Position numbers and translations under genes: made by a program. Below, piece by piece: positions 52,201-61,075 of a DNA stretch of 64,000 nt. The notes beneath the pieces are model-generated. The model did not search any database, was not told the DNA's origin, and was given only the letters and a program-made list of their open reading frames with translations. The DNA is from Pseudescherichia sp032055545 (GTDB lineage Bacteria > Pseudomonadota > Gammaproteobacteria > Enterobacterales > Enterobacteriaceae), in assembly GCA_032055545.1 (NCBI GenBank), contig DAMBQR010000014.1, positions 5,380 through 69,379 of the forward strand, written 5' to 3'. Position 1 is the first letter of the stretch; every line of letters begins with the position of its first letter.

Positions 52201-52652
52201 AGGTCTCGCAAGGTTTGCAACTTTGGCTGGAACATCTTGTCTACTGTGCCAGCGGCGGAACGGGAGAGAGTCGGCTGTTTGTCCGCAATGATAAAGCCTG
52301 GCATTTTCCGCCTCTGAAGCAGGAGGAGGCGCGGAAGTATCTTGGAGAGCTGGTTGAGGGCTACCGGGAAGGGATGAAAAAACCGCTGCTGCTGCTGCCA
52401 GAAAGCGGTGGCGCATGGATAAAAGCCTGTTATGACGCAACGAATGATGCGATGTTAAAAGATGAGGAGACGCTCGCTAAAGCACGGAGCAAATTCCTGC
52501 AGGCCTATGAAGGCAACATGATGGTTAGCGGCGAGGGCGAGGACGTATGGTATCAACGCCTGTGGCGCACCCTCGAACCTGAAAACTATACCGAGATAGT
52601 TAAACAGGCAGAGCGTTATCTGCTGCCGCTCTTTCGCTTTAGTCAGTCCTGA
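49284..52652 (+). CDS. recC: RecBCD subunit gamma (RecC)
   Basis: 1122 residues. It is the Chi-recognition subunit of the exonuclease V complex, built from inactive helicase and nuclease-like domains; it splits the DNA strands and channels the 3' end to RecB. No Walker A motif is seen, as expected. LRVYHSNRLDVLEAL at the start and MPMRSIPFKVVCLLGMNDG in the middle match the family. AGGAG precedes ATG 49284. Confidence 0.97.
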   Translation: MLRVYHSNRLDVLEALMEFIVERERLDDPFEAEMVLVQSTGMAQWLQMTLSQKFGIAANIDFPLPASFIWDMFVRVLPDIPKESAFNKQSMSWKLMTLLPQMLEQEAFTMLRHYLNDDDDKRKLFQLSSRVADLYDQYLVFRPEWLTRWEEGGAIDGLGEAQIWQAPLWRALVEHTAALGQPHWHRANLYQRFINVLESATTPPAGLPSRVFICGISALPPVYLQALQALGKHVDIHLLFTNPCRYYWGDIKDPAFLSRLIARQRKHHLDAHPVALFREDQPVEGLFNSEGEQEVGNPLLASWGKLGRDYIYLLAGMDRYDDLDAFVDITPGALLQNLQYDILELKNSAVAGVTAQEYERSDSKRRLEREDRSVAVHVCHSPQREVEVLHDRLLAMLEEDPDLSPRDIIVMVADIDSYSPFIQAVFGSASGERYLPYAISDRRARQSHPALQAFISLLSLPDSRFQSEDVLALLDVPVLAARFNIDEEGLRYLRQWVNESGVRWGMDDDNVRELALPATGQHTWQFGLTRMLLGYAMESRQGEWQSVLPYDESSGLIAELVGHLASLLMQLRLWRKGLAQDRPLAEWLPVCRDMLNDFFLPDPDTEAALALIEQQWQAVITQGVGAHYDEAVPLSLLRDELAQRLDQERISQRFLAGPINICTLMPMRSIPFKVVCLLGMNDGVYPRALAPLGFDLMSQKPMRGDRSRRDDDRYLFLEALISAQQKLYISYIGRSIQDNSERFPSVLVQELVDYIGQSHYLPGDEELTCDDSAKRVVDHITHLHTRMPFDAENFIADELQSYAREWLPAASQQGVAHATFIQELEEEPLETLAFEQLQRFWAHPVRAFFQMRLKVNFRPEASDIPDAEPFIIDGLDRYQLNQALLNTLVEEEDVEKLFRQYRAAGQLPYGAFGEIVWETQHQEMQQLASRVHEHRKPAESMEIELDCGKVHLTGWLQHVQEDGLLRWRPSMLKVSQGLQLWLEHLVYCASGGTGESRLFVRNDKAWHFPPLKQEEARKYLGELVEGYREGMKKPLLLLPESGGAWIKACYDATNDAMLKDEETLAKARSKFLQAYEGNMMVSGEGEDVWYQRLWRTLEPENYTEIVKQAERYLLPLFRFSQS

Positions 52653-52667
52653 TGAGGTGTATAAAAA

Positions 52668-52696
52668 TTGCGCAACGGAAGGGCTTCCATTATGAT
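52668..52696 (+). promoter_or_regulatory. Sigma-70 promoter candidate for ptrA-recB-recD
   Basis: A -35-like TTGCGC (52668-52673) and a -10-like TATGAT (52691-52696) are separated by 17 bp. They lie between the recC stop and ptrA. A short hairpin TGCCGG-TCTCA-CCGGCA (52725-52741) sits in the leader. Confidence 0.6.
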
Positions 52697-52768
52697 GCGC
52701 AGCGAATCACGGACTGATTGGATATGCCGGTCTCACCGGCACTGGTTTGTTAATGATGAGGTTCGTGA

Positions 52769-55651
52769 ATGCCCAGCAGCACCTTGTTCAAAGCGTTACT
52801 CTTATTTGTCGCCCTTTGGGCACCGTTAAGTCAGGCAGACACCGGTTGGCAGCCCGTTCAGGAAACCATTCGTAAAAGCGATAAGGATACCCGTCAGTAT
52901 CAGGCTGTTCGCCTCGATAACGGCATGGTGGTCCTGCTGGTTAACGATCCTCAGGCGGTGAAATCCCTCTCCGCGCTGGTGGTGCCGGTTGGCTCACTGC
53001 AGGATCCCGACGCGCATCCCGGTCTGGCACACTACCTTGAGCATATGACCCTGATGGGGTCTACGCACTACCCCCAGCCGGATAGCCTTGCTGAATTTTT
53101 AAAGCTGCACGGCGGTAGCCACAACGCCAGCACCGCGCCCTACCGTACCGCCTTCTATCTGGAAGTCGAGAACGACGCGCTGGAGGGGGCTGTGGATCGT
53201 CTTGCGGACGCTATCGCCTCGCCGCTGCTTGATAAAAAGTATGCCGAGCGCGAGCGTAATGCGGTTAACGCCGAGCTAACCCTGGCCCGCTCCCGGGACG
53301 GGATGCGCATGGCGCAGGTGAGCGCGGAGACCATCAATCCGGCACATCCGGCTTCGCGCTTCTCCGGCGGTAACCTGGAGACTCTGAGCGACAAACCTGG
53401 CAGCCCGGTACAGGAGGCGCTGCTGGCCTTCCGCGATAAATACTACTCGGCGAACCTGATGAAGGCGGTGGTCTACAGCAATCGTCCGCTGCCGGAGCTG
53501 GCCGCCATCGCCGCGAAAACCTTTGGTCGCGTGCCGAACAAAGCGCTGGCCCTGCCGCAAATTGACGTGCCGGTGGTGACCGACGCGCAGAAGGGGCTGA
53601 TCCTCCACTATGTGCCAGTAATGCCGCGCAAGGTGGTGCGGGTTGAGTTCCGCATCGATAACAATACGCCGCAGTTCCGCAGCAAAACCGACGAGCTGAT
53701 CACCTACCTGATTGGCAATCGCAGCCCGGGCACGCTCTCAGACTGGCTGCAGCAGCAGGGGCTGGCAGAGGGGATCCGCGCCGACTCCGATCCCGTCGTT
53801 AATGGCAACAGCGGCGTGCTGGCGATCTCCGCGACCCTGACCGACAAAGGGCTGGCGCACCGTGACGAAGTCGTTGCGGCCATTTTTAGCTACCTCCAGC
53901 TGCTGCGTGAGAAGGGCGTGGACAAGCGCTACTTTGACGAGCTGTCCCACGTGCTGGATCTCGATTTCCGTTATCCCTCCATCACCCGGGATATGGACTA
54001 CGTCGAGTGGCTGGCAGATACCATGATCCGCGTGCCGGTTGAGCACATCCTCGACGCCGTAAACATTGCTGACCAGTTTGATGCCGAGGCCGTTAAGGCG
54101 CGGCTGGCGATGATGACGCCGCAGAACGCCCGCGTCTGGTACATCAGCCCGCAGGAGCCGCACAATAAAACCGCCTATTTTGTCGATGCGCCATATCAGG
54201 TCGATAAGATTAGCGACCAGACCTTCGCCGACTGGCAGCAAAAATCCAACGCCATCGCGCTGAAGCTGCCGGAGCTGAATCCCTATATTCCGGATGATTT
54301 CACGCTGCAAAAGCCAGCGAAAAAATACCTTCATCCCGAGCTGATTGTGGATGAACCAACCCTGCGCGTAGTCTATATGCCGAGCCGCTACTTTACCCGC
54401 GAGCCGAAGGCAGACGTCAGCGTGGTGCTGCGCAATCCGCTGGCGATGGACAGCGCCAAAAACCAGGTGATGTTTGCGCTGAACGACTACCTTGCAGGGA
54501 TCGCCCTGGATCAGCTGAGCAATCAGGCCTCCGTCGGGGGGATTGGTTTCTCCTCCAACGCCAACAACGGTCTGATGCTTAACGCCAACGGCTATACCCA
54601 GCATCTGCCGCAGCTCTTCAGTGACCTACTGGCGGGCTACTTCAGCTATACGGCAACCGAGGACCAGCTGGCGCAGGCGAAGTCCTGGTATGCGCAGATG
54701 ATGGACTCGGCAGAGAAGGGCAAAGCCTATGAGCAGGCGATTATGCCGACGCAGATGCTCTCTCAGGTCCCCTACTTCCAGCGTGAAGAGCGACGGGCGC
54801 TGCTGCCTGAGATCACCCTGAAAGATGTCATGGCCTACCGCGACCGGCTGAAAAGCAACGCCCGTCCGGAGTTCTTAGTCGTTGGCAATATGAGCCAGAC
54901 GCAGGCGAAAGATTTAGCCCATAAAGTTCAGGATCAGCTTGCCGCGAAGGGAAATCAGTGGTGCCGCAACCGCGACGTGCTGGTGGATAAGAAGCAGGGA
55001 ATTATTTTTGAAAAAGCGGGCAGCACCAGCGACTCAGCGCTGGCTGCCGTGTTTGTCCCGCCCGGCTATGACGAGTACAGCAGCTCGGCCTACAGCGCGA
55101 TGCTGGGGCAAATTATCCAGCCGTGGTTCTACAACCAGCTGCGTACCGAAGAGCAGCTCGGCTATGCGGTGTTTGCCTTCCCGATGAGCGTTGGCCGCCA
55201 GTGGGGCCTGGGCTTCCTGTTACAGAGCAGCGACAAGCAGCCGTCGGCGCTGTGGGCGCGCTACCAGGCCTTCTTCCCGACGGCAGAGGATCGGCTGCGG
55301 AAGATGAGCGCCGAGGAGTTCGCTCAGATCCAGCTGGCGGTCATAGCCCAGGTCACGCAGGCCCCGCAAACGCTGGGTGAAGAGGCGGCGCAGATCAGCA
55401 AAGATTTCGATCGGGGTAATATGCGCTTTGATTCCCGTGATAAAGTTGTCGCTGAGATTAAACAGCTGACGCCGCAGAAGCTTGCCGATTTCTTCCACCA
55501 GGCGGTGGTCGATCCGCAGGGGATGGCGATCCTGTCCCAGGTCTCCGGCACACCGAGTGATAAATCCGGGTATGTACACCCTGAAGGCTGGAAGGTATGG
55601 GACAACGTCAGCGCACTGCAGCGCACGCTGCCCCTGATAAGTGAGAAATAA
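52769..55651 (+). CDS. ptrA: Periplasmic protease III (pitrilysin)
   Basis: 960 residues, M16 insulysin family. The signal peptide (about 23 residues, ends SQA) exports it. The inverted zinc motif HxxEH is His88-Tyr-Leu-Glu91-His92, and the third ligand Glu lies downstream in the NAVNAEL helix. It degrades small polypeptides in the periplasm. Its gene is oddly but consistently embedded between recC and recB; the stop shares its last base with the recB ATG. Confidence 0.97.
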   Translation: MPSSTLFKALLLFVALWAPLSQADTGWQPVQETIRKSDKDTRQYQAVRLDNGMVVLLVNDPQAVKSLSALVVPVGSLQDPDAHPGLAHYLEHMTLMGSTHYPQPDSLAEFLKLHGGSHNASTAPYRTAFYLEVENDALEGAVDRLADAIASPLLDKKYAERERNAVNAELTLARSRDGMRMAQVSAETINPAHPASRFSGGNLETLSDKPGSPVQEALLAFRDKYYSANLMKAVVYSNRPLPELAAIAAKTFGRVPNKALALPQIDVPVVTDAQKGLILHYVPVMPRKVVRVEFRIDNNTPQFRSKTDELITYLIGNRSPGTLSDWLQQQGLAEGIRADSDPVVNGNSGVLAISATLTDKGLAHRDEVVAAIFSYLQLLREKGVDKRYFDELSHVLDLDFRYPSITRDMDYVEWLADTMIRVPVEHILDAVNIADQFDAEAVKARLAMMTPQNARVWYISPQEPHNKTAYFVDAPYQVDKISDQTFADWQQKSNAIALKLPELNPYIPDDFTLQKPAKKYLHPELIVDEPTLRVVYMPSRYFTREPKADVSVVLRNPLAMDSAKNQVMFALNDYLAGIALDQLSNQASVGGIGFSSNANNGLMLNANGYTQHLPQLFSDLLAGYFSYTATEDQLAQAKSWYAQMMDSAEKGKAYEQAIMPTQMLSQVPYFQREERRALLPEITLKDVMAYRDRLKSNARPEFLVVGNMSQTQAKDLAHKVQDQLAAKGNQWCRNRDVLVDKKQGIIFEKAGSTSDSALAAVFVPPGYDEYSSSAYSAMLGQIIQPWFYNQLRTEEQLGYAVFAFPMSVGRQWGLGFLLQSSDKQPSALWARYQAFFPTAEDRLRKMSAEEFAQIQLAVIAQVTQAPQTLGEEAAQISKDFDRGNMRFDSRDKVVAEIKQLTPQKLADFFHQAVVDPQGMAILSQVSGTPSDKSGYVHPEGWKVWDNVSALQRTLPLISEK

Positions 55652-58600
55652 TGACCAACCCCGCTGAGACTCTGGACCCCCTGCGCTTACCCTTACGCGG
55701 TGAGCGCCTGATTGAAGCCTCTGCGGGCACCGGAAAAACCTACACCATCGCCGCCCTCTACCTGCGCCTGCTGCTGGGGCTGGGCGGCGAAAGCGCCTTT
55801 GCACGGCCGCTTACCGTAGAAGAGCTGCTGGTGGTCACCTTTACCGAAGCCGCCACCGAAGAGCTACGCGGCCGTATCCGCAGCAACATTCACGAGCTGC
55901 GTATCGCCTGCCTGCGTGAAAGCAGCGACAATCCGCTCTATGCCCGCCTGCTTGATGATATTCCTGATAAGCAGCAGGCGGCGAGCTGGCTGATGCTGGC
56001 CGAGCGGCAGATGGACGAGGCCGCAGTCTTTACCATCCACGGCTTCTGCCAGCGCATGCTGAGCCTCAACGCCTTTGAGTCCGGGATGCTCTTTCAGCAG
56101 CAGCTGATTGAAGATGAGTCCCTGCTGCGCGCCCAGGCGTGCGCTGACTTCTGGCGTCGCCACTGCTACCCGCTGCCGCGCAATATCGCTGAGGTGATCC
56201 ATGCCTCGTGGAAAGGGCCGCTGGAGCTGCTGAACGCGATTAATCGCTATCTGCAGGGGGAAGCGCCGGTGATCAAATCGCCGCCGCCTGCGGATGAAAC
56301 TCTGGCCTCGCGCCATGCGAAAATCGTTGCCCGCATTGATGGCATCAAGCAGCAGTGGCGTGCGGCGGTTGCGGAGCTTGACGCCCTGATTGAAAACTCA
56401 GGCATCGACCGACGCAAGTTTAACCGGGGTAACCAGGGCAAGTGGATCGAGAAGATCAGCGCCTGGGCCGAGGAGGAGACCCGCAGCTACCAGCTGCCGG
56501 ACGCGCTGGAGAAGTTCTCCCAGTCGTTCTTAACCTCGCGCACCAAGGCGGGCGGCGTCGTGCCGGAGCATCCGCTGTTTGTCGCCATCGAGAGCCTGCT
56601 GGCCGAGCCGCTTACCCTTAGCGACCTGGTGCTGACCACCGCCATGCGGGAGATCCGTGAGGCGGTGGCCCGGGAGAAACGCCGTCGCGGCGAGCTGGGC
56701 TTTGACGACATGCTGAGCCGCCTCGACCAGGCGCTAAACAGCGAGAACGGCGAGGCGCTTGCGACCGCGATCCGCCAGCGTTTCCCAGTCGCGATGATCG
56801 ATGAGTTTCAGGATACCGATCCCCAGCAGTACCGTATCTTCCGCCGCATCTGGCGGCGGCAGCCGGATACCGCACTGCTGCTGATTGGCGATCCCAAACA
56901 GGCGATCTACGCCTTTCGCGGCGCGGACATCTTCACCTACATGAAAGCGCGTGGGGAAGTCAGCGCTCACTACACCCTCGATACCAACTGGCGTTCTGCT
57001 CCTGGCATGGTCAATAGCGTAAATACGCTGTTTAGCCAGATGGATAACGCCTTTATGTTCCGTGAGATCCCCTTCATGCCGGTGAAGGCGGCGGAAAGAA
57101 ACCAGCCCCTGCGCTTTGAGCTGCACAGTGAAACCCAGCCCGCCATGAACCTGTGGCTGATGGAGGGCGAGGGTGTTGGCATCGGTGACTATCAGGCCTT
57201 TATGGCTCAGCTCTGCGCGGCGCAGATCCGCGACTGGCTGGTGGCGGGACAGCAGGGCAGCGCGCTGCTGCATGACGGCAAGCGTTCCCGGCCAGTGCAG
57301 GCCTCCGACATTACCGTACTGGTGCGTAGCCGCCACGAGGCGGCGCTGATCCGCGACGCCCTGACGCTGCTGAACATCCCCTCGGTCTACCTCTCCAACC
57401 GCGACAGCGTCTTTGAGACGCCGGAGGCGCAGGAGCTGCTGTGGCTTATCCAGGCGGTGCTGACCCCCGAGCGGGAGAGCACCCTGCGCAGTGCCCTGGC
57501 GACGGGGATGCTCGGCCTGACCGCTCAGGATATTGAGCAGCTCAACAAGAACGAAGACGCCTGGGATCGGGTAGTTGAGGAGTTTGATGGCTACCGCCAG
57601 ACGTGGCAAAAGCGCGGCGTAATGCCGATGCTGCGCACCCTGATGGCCCAGCGCAATATTGCGGAGAACCTGCTGGCCACCTCCGGCGGCGAGCGGCGCC
57701 TGACCGATATTCTGCACATCAGCGAGCTGTTGCAGGAGGCGGGGGCACATGCCGAAAGCGAGCATGCTCTGGTGCGCTGGCTGGCGCAGCATATCGCCGA
57801 GCCGGACAGCAATGCCGCCAGCCAGCAGCTCAGGCTGGAGAGCGACAAACACCTGGTGCAGATCGTCACCATCCATAAAGCGAAAGGGCTGGAGTACCCG
57901 CTGGTTTGGCTGCCGTTTATTGCCAACTACCGGGCGCAGGACCAGGCCTTCTATCACGACCGTACCTCCTTTGAGGCGGTGCTGGATCTTAGCCAGGCCG
58001 ACGAAAGCATTGAGCTGGCGGAGGCGGAGCGGCTGGCAGAGGATCTGCGCCTGCTCTACGTGGCGCTGACGCGCTCCGTCTGGCACTGTAGCCTCGGCAT
58101 TGCTCCCCTGTTTCGCCGCCGGGGAGAGAAGTCCGGCGAGAGCGATTTTCACCACAGCGCGCTGGGCAGGCTGATCCAGCAGGGCGAGCCGCGCGACGCC
58201 GCAGGCTTGCGTCACTCTCTGGAGGCGCTGTGCGGGGATGATATCGTGCTGAGCATCCCCGGCACGCCGGACAATTCGCGCTGGGAGTATACGCTCTCCC
58301 TGCCGCCGTCGCTGCGCGCCCGGCACATCGACCGTCCCATTCTCGACGACTGGCGGGTGACCAGCTACTCTGGCCTGCAGCAGCGCGGACACGGTATCGC
58401 CCAGGATCTGCTTCCGCGGCTGGACGTTGATGCTGCCGGCGAGCGCCAGGCGGATGAGGTACCAGCCTTAACACCGCACGCCTTTCCGCGCGGGGCGTCG
58501 CCAGGCACCTTCTTACACGGCCTGTTTGAGGATATCGATTTCACCCAGCCGGTGACCGAAGAGTGGGTCAGCGAGCGCCTTCAGGCAGGCGGTTTTGACG

Positions 58601-59211
58601 AGCAGTGGCAGCCAGTGCTGCTGGCATGGATCAACGCCATCCTGCGCGCGCCGCTTACTGAGTCAGGTTTATCGTTAAGCCAGCTCACCGCGAAAGAGAG
58701 ACAGGTAGAGATGGAGTTCTATATTCCGATTGCCCGGACCCTGACCTCAGAGAAGCTGGATGCGGCGATCCGTCGCTACGATCCGCTCTCGGCGGGCTGT
58801 TCGCCGCTGGATTTTCGCGACGTGCGCGGCATGCTAAAAGGCTTTATCGACCTGGTTTTCCGCCACAACGGTCGCTTCTACCTGCTGGACTACAAGTCCA
58901 ACTGGCTGGGCGAGAGCAGCGAAGCCTATACCCGAGAGGCGATGGCGGCTGCCATGCAGTCGCACCGCTACGATCTACAGTATCAACTCTATACTCTGGC
59001 GCTGCACCGCTATCTCCGCCACCGCATTGCAGACTACGACTATGAGCGCCATTTCGGCGGCGTGATCTACCTGTTTCTGCGCGGCGTCGATGAGCAAAAT
59101 AGCGAGCAGGGCATCTACAGGACCCGCCCGGATGCGCGGCTGATTAGCGAGATGGATGCCCTGTTTAGCGGTGAAGAGTTAGAAGAGAATTATCAGGAGA
59201 CCGCACAGTGA
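55651..59211 (+). CDS. recB: RecBCD subunit beta (RecB helicase-nuclease)
   Basis: 1186 residues. The UvrD-like helicase motif I EASAGTGKTYT is at about residues 24-34. Motif II is in MIDEFQDTDPQQYRIF and a later motif is VTIHKAKGLEYPLVW. The C-terminal nuclease has GFIDLVFRHNG and the catalytic DYKSN. It is the 3'-5' motor and sole nuclease of RecBCD. It is coupled to ptrA (1-bp overlap) and recD (4-bp overlap). Confidence 0.97.
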   Translation: MTNPAETLDPLRLPLRGERLIEASAGTGKTYTIAALYLRLLLGLGGESAFARPLTVEELLVVTFTEAATEELRGRIRSNIHELRIACLRESSDNPLYARLLDDIPDKQQAASWLMLAERQMDEAAVFTIHGFCQRMLSLNAFESGMLFQQQLIEDESLLRAQACADFWRRHCYPLPRNIAEVIHASWKGPLELLNAINRYLQGEAPVIKSPPPADETLASRHAKIVARIDGIKQQWRAAVAELDALIENSGIDRRKFNRGNQGKWIEKISAWAEEETRSYQLPDALEKFSQSFLTSRTKAGGVVPEHPLFVAIESLLAEPLTLSDLVLTTAMREIREAVAREKRRRGELGFDDMLSRLDQALNSENGEALATAIRQRFPVAMIDEFQDTDPQQYRIFRRIWRRQPDTALLLIGDPKQAIYAFRGADIFTYMKARGEVSAHYTLDTNWRSAPGMVNSVNTLFSQMDNAFMFREIPFMPVKAAERNQPLRFELHSETQPAMNLWLMEGEGVGIGDYQAFMAQLCAAQIRDWLVAGQQGSALLHDGKRSRPVQASDITVLVRSRHEAALIRDALTLLNIPSVYLSNRDSVFETPEAQELLWLIQAVLTPERESTLRSALATGMLGLTAQDIEQLNKNEDAWDRVVEEFDGYRQTWQKRGVMPMLRTLMAQRNIAENLLATSGGERRLTDILHISELLQEAGAHAESEHALVRWLAQHIAEPDSNAASQQLRLESDKHLVQIVTIHKAKGLEYPLVWLPFIANYRAQDQAFYHDRTSFEAVLDLSQADESIELAEAERLAEDLRLLYVALTRSVWHCSLGIAPLFRRRGEKSGESDFHHSALGRLIQQGEPRDAAGLRHSLEALCGDDIVLSIPGTPDNSRWEYTLSLPPSLRARHIDRPILDDWRVTSYSGLQQRGHGIAQDLLPRLDVDAAGERQADEVPALTPHAFPRGASPGTFLHGLFEDIDFTQPVTEEWVSERLQAGGFDEQWQPVLLAWINAILRAPLTESGLSLSQLTAKERQVEMEFYIPIARTLTSEKLDAAIRRYDPLSAGCSPLDFRDVRGMLKGFIDLVFRHNGRFYLLDYKSNWLGESSEAYTREAMAAAMQSHRYDLQYQLYTLALHRYLRHRIADYDYERHFGGVIYLFLRGVDEQNSEQGIYRTRPDARLISEMDALFSGEELEENYQETAQ

Positions 59212-61040
59212 CGATGCAAACTCTGCTTATAGAGGCGCTGGCCCAGAGGCTGTTTCGCCCGCTGGACGTTCAGTTTGCCCTGACCGTGGCCGGACGCGAC
59301 GAGCCGGCAGTAACCCTGGCGGCGGCGATACTCAGCCGCGACGCGGGCGAGGGCCACGTCTGTCTGCCTCTCTCCCGACTGGCGGCAGAGGCCGAAGATA
59401 AGAGCCATTCCCTGCTGATGGCGCTGTTTGCCGAGGCGGGCGCGCCCTGCGACTGGGCAGGCATTTTACAGCGTTCCGATGCCGTCAGCGACGGTCAAAC
59501 TCCGGCACCGATGGTGCTGGCCGGGGATCGCCTCTACCTGAACCGCATGTGGTGCAACGAGCTTACCGTAGCGAGCTTCTTCAGCGAGGTTAACCAGCCG
59601 CTGAGCGTTGACGAAGCGCAGCTGCGCCAGACGCTGGACGGGCTTTTCCCGTCAACCGAAGGGATCAACTGGCAGAAGGTAGCGGCTGCGGTAGCGCTGA
59701 CCCGGCGCATCTCGGTGATCTCCGGTGGGCCAGGCACCGGCAAAACCACCACGGTGGCGAAGCTGCTGGCGGCGCTGGTGCAGATGGCGAACGGCGGTCG
59801 CTGCCGCATCCATCTGGCTGCCCCGACCGGGAAAGCGGCGGCGCGCCTGACGGAGTCGCTGGGCGCGGCCCTGCGCCAGCTGGCGTTAACCGACGATCAA
59901 AAAAAACGCCTGCCGGTAGAGGCCAGCACGCTGCACCGCCTGCTGGGTGCCCAACCCGGTAGCCAGCGTCTGCGCTACCACGCCGGTAACCCGCTGCACC
60001 TTGACGTGCTGGTGGTGGATGAAGCATCCATGATCGATCTGCCTATGATGTCGCGGCTTATCGACGCGCTGCCCGCCCATGGCCGGGTGATTTTCCTGGG
60101 CGATCGCGATCAGCTGGCTTCGGTAGAGGCGGGGGCGGTGCTGGGGGATATCTGTGCCTGGGTTAACGCGGGCTTTACCCCAGACCGGGCGGCGCAGCTC
60201 TCCCGCCTGACCGGAATGAGCGTACCCGGCGGCGAGCCGGGCGGAGCAGGGGCACTGCGCGACAGCCTCTGCCTGCTGAAAACCAGCTACCGCTTCGGCA
60301 GCGACTCCGGCATTGGCCAGCTGGCGGCGGCGGTAAACCGGGGCGATAAGAAGAGTACCCGCTCGGTGTTTAGCCAGGGCTTTAGCGATATTGAACACAA
60401 ATCCCTGCAGGCGCGTGATGATTATCAGATCCTGCTGGACGATGCGCTGGCGGGCTATGCGCGCTATCTGCAGCTGGTGCGGGATGAGGCGGAGCCAAAG
60501 GCGATCCTCGCGGCATTCAGCGAGTACCAGCTGCTCTGTGCCCTGCGCGAGGGGCCGTTTGGCGTGGCCGGTCTGAACGAACGGCTGGAGCAGACCCTGG
60601 CGAACCAGCGGCGTATCAGCCGGACGCCACACTCGCGCTGGTTTGACGGAAGGCCGGTGATGATCTCCCGCAACGACAGCGCGCTGGGGCTGTTTAACGG
60701 CGATATCGGCGTGGCGCTGAACCGGGGGGAGGGGACGCGCGTCTGGTTCCCGCTGCCGGACGGCAGGGTCAAATCGGTACAGCCCAGCCGCCTGCCGGAG
60801 CATGAGACCGCCTGGGCAATGACCGTGCACAAATCTCAAGGATCCGAGTTTGACCACGCCGCGCTGATCCTGCCGGGGCAGATGGTGCCGGTGGTGACCC
60901 GGGAGCTGGTCTATACCGCCATCACCCGCGCCCGCCGTCGGCTGTCGCTCTATGCCGATGAGCGTATTCTGGTGCAGGCCATTGCTACCCGTACCGAACG
61001 GCGCAGCGGTCTCGGCGACATCTTTGCTCAGGTAAAATAG
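59208..61040 (+). CDS. recD: RecBCD subunit alpha (RecD helicase)
   Basis: 610 residues, superfamily 1B helicase moving 5'-3'. Walker A is GGPGTGKTTT, motif II is VVDEASMIDLPMM, and the C-terminal MTVHKSQGSEF and YTAITRARRRL motifs are intact. It begins with GTG 59208 inside the recB stop (GTGA overlap); the next ATG is two codons later. It is the last gene of the ptrA-recB-recD unit. Confidence 0.96.
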   Translation: MTMQTLLIEALAQRLFRPLDVQFALTVAGRDEPAVTLAAAILSRDAGEGHVCLPLSRLAAEAEDKSHSLLMALFAEAGAPCDWAGILQRSDAVSDGQTPAPMVLAGDRLYLNRMWCNELTVASFFSEVNQPLSVDEAQLRQTLDGLFPSTEGINWQKVAAAVALTRRISVISGGPGTGKTTTVAKLLAALVQMANGGRCRIHLAAPTGKAAARLTESLGAALRQLALTDDQKKRLPVEASTLHRLLGAQPGSQRLRYHAGNPLHLDVLVVDEASMIDLPMMSRLIDALPAHGRVIFLGDRDQLASVEAGAVLGDICAWVNAGFTPDRAAQLSRLTGMSVPGGEPGGAGALRDSLCLLKTSYRFGSDSGIGQLAAAVNRGDKKSTRSVFSQGFSDIEHKSLQARDDYQILLDDALAGYARYLQLVRDEAEPKAILAAFSEYQLLCALREGPFGVAGLNERLEQTLANQRRISRTPHSRWFDGRPVMISRNDSALGLFNGDIGVALNRGEGTRVWFPLPDGRVKSVQPSRLPEHETAWAMTVHKSQGSEFDHAALILPGQMVPVVTRELVYTAITRARRRLSLYADERILVQAIATRTERRSGLGDIFAQVK

Positions 61041-61042
61041 TG

Positions 61043-61072
61043 AGATGCCCTACCCAGGCAGGTAGGGCATCT
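61043..61072. terminator. 12-bp perfect hairpin between recD and argA
   Basis: AGATGCCCTACC (61043-61054) and GGTAGGGCATCT (61061-61072) flank the loop CAGGCA. It is placed between two convergent genes. There is no T-tract on either side. Confidence 0.7.
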
Positions 61073-61075
61073 GGC

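Noticed and set aside
56734..58392. 552-codon frame antisense to recB (- strand)
   Set aside because: RecB motifs on the + strand explain the region fully; the antisense frame is open only because of GC bias at third positions.
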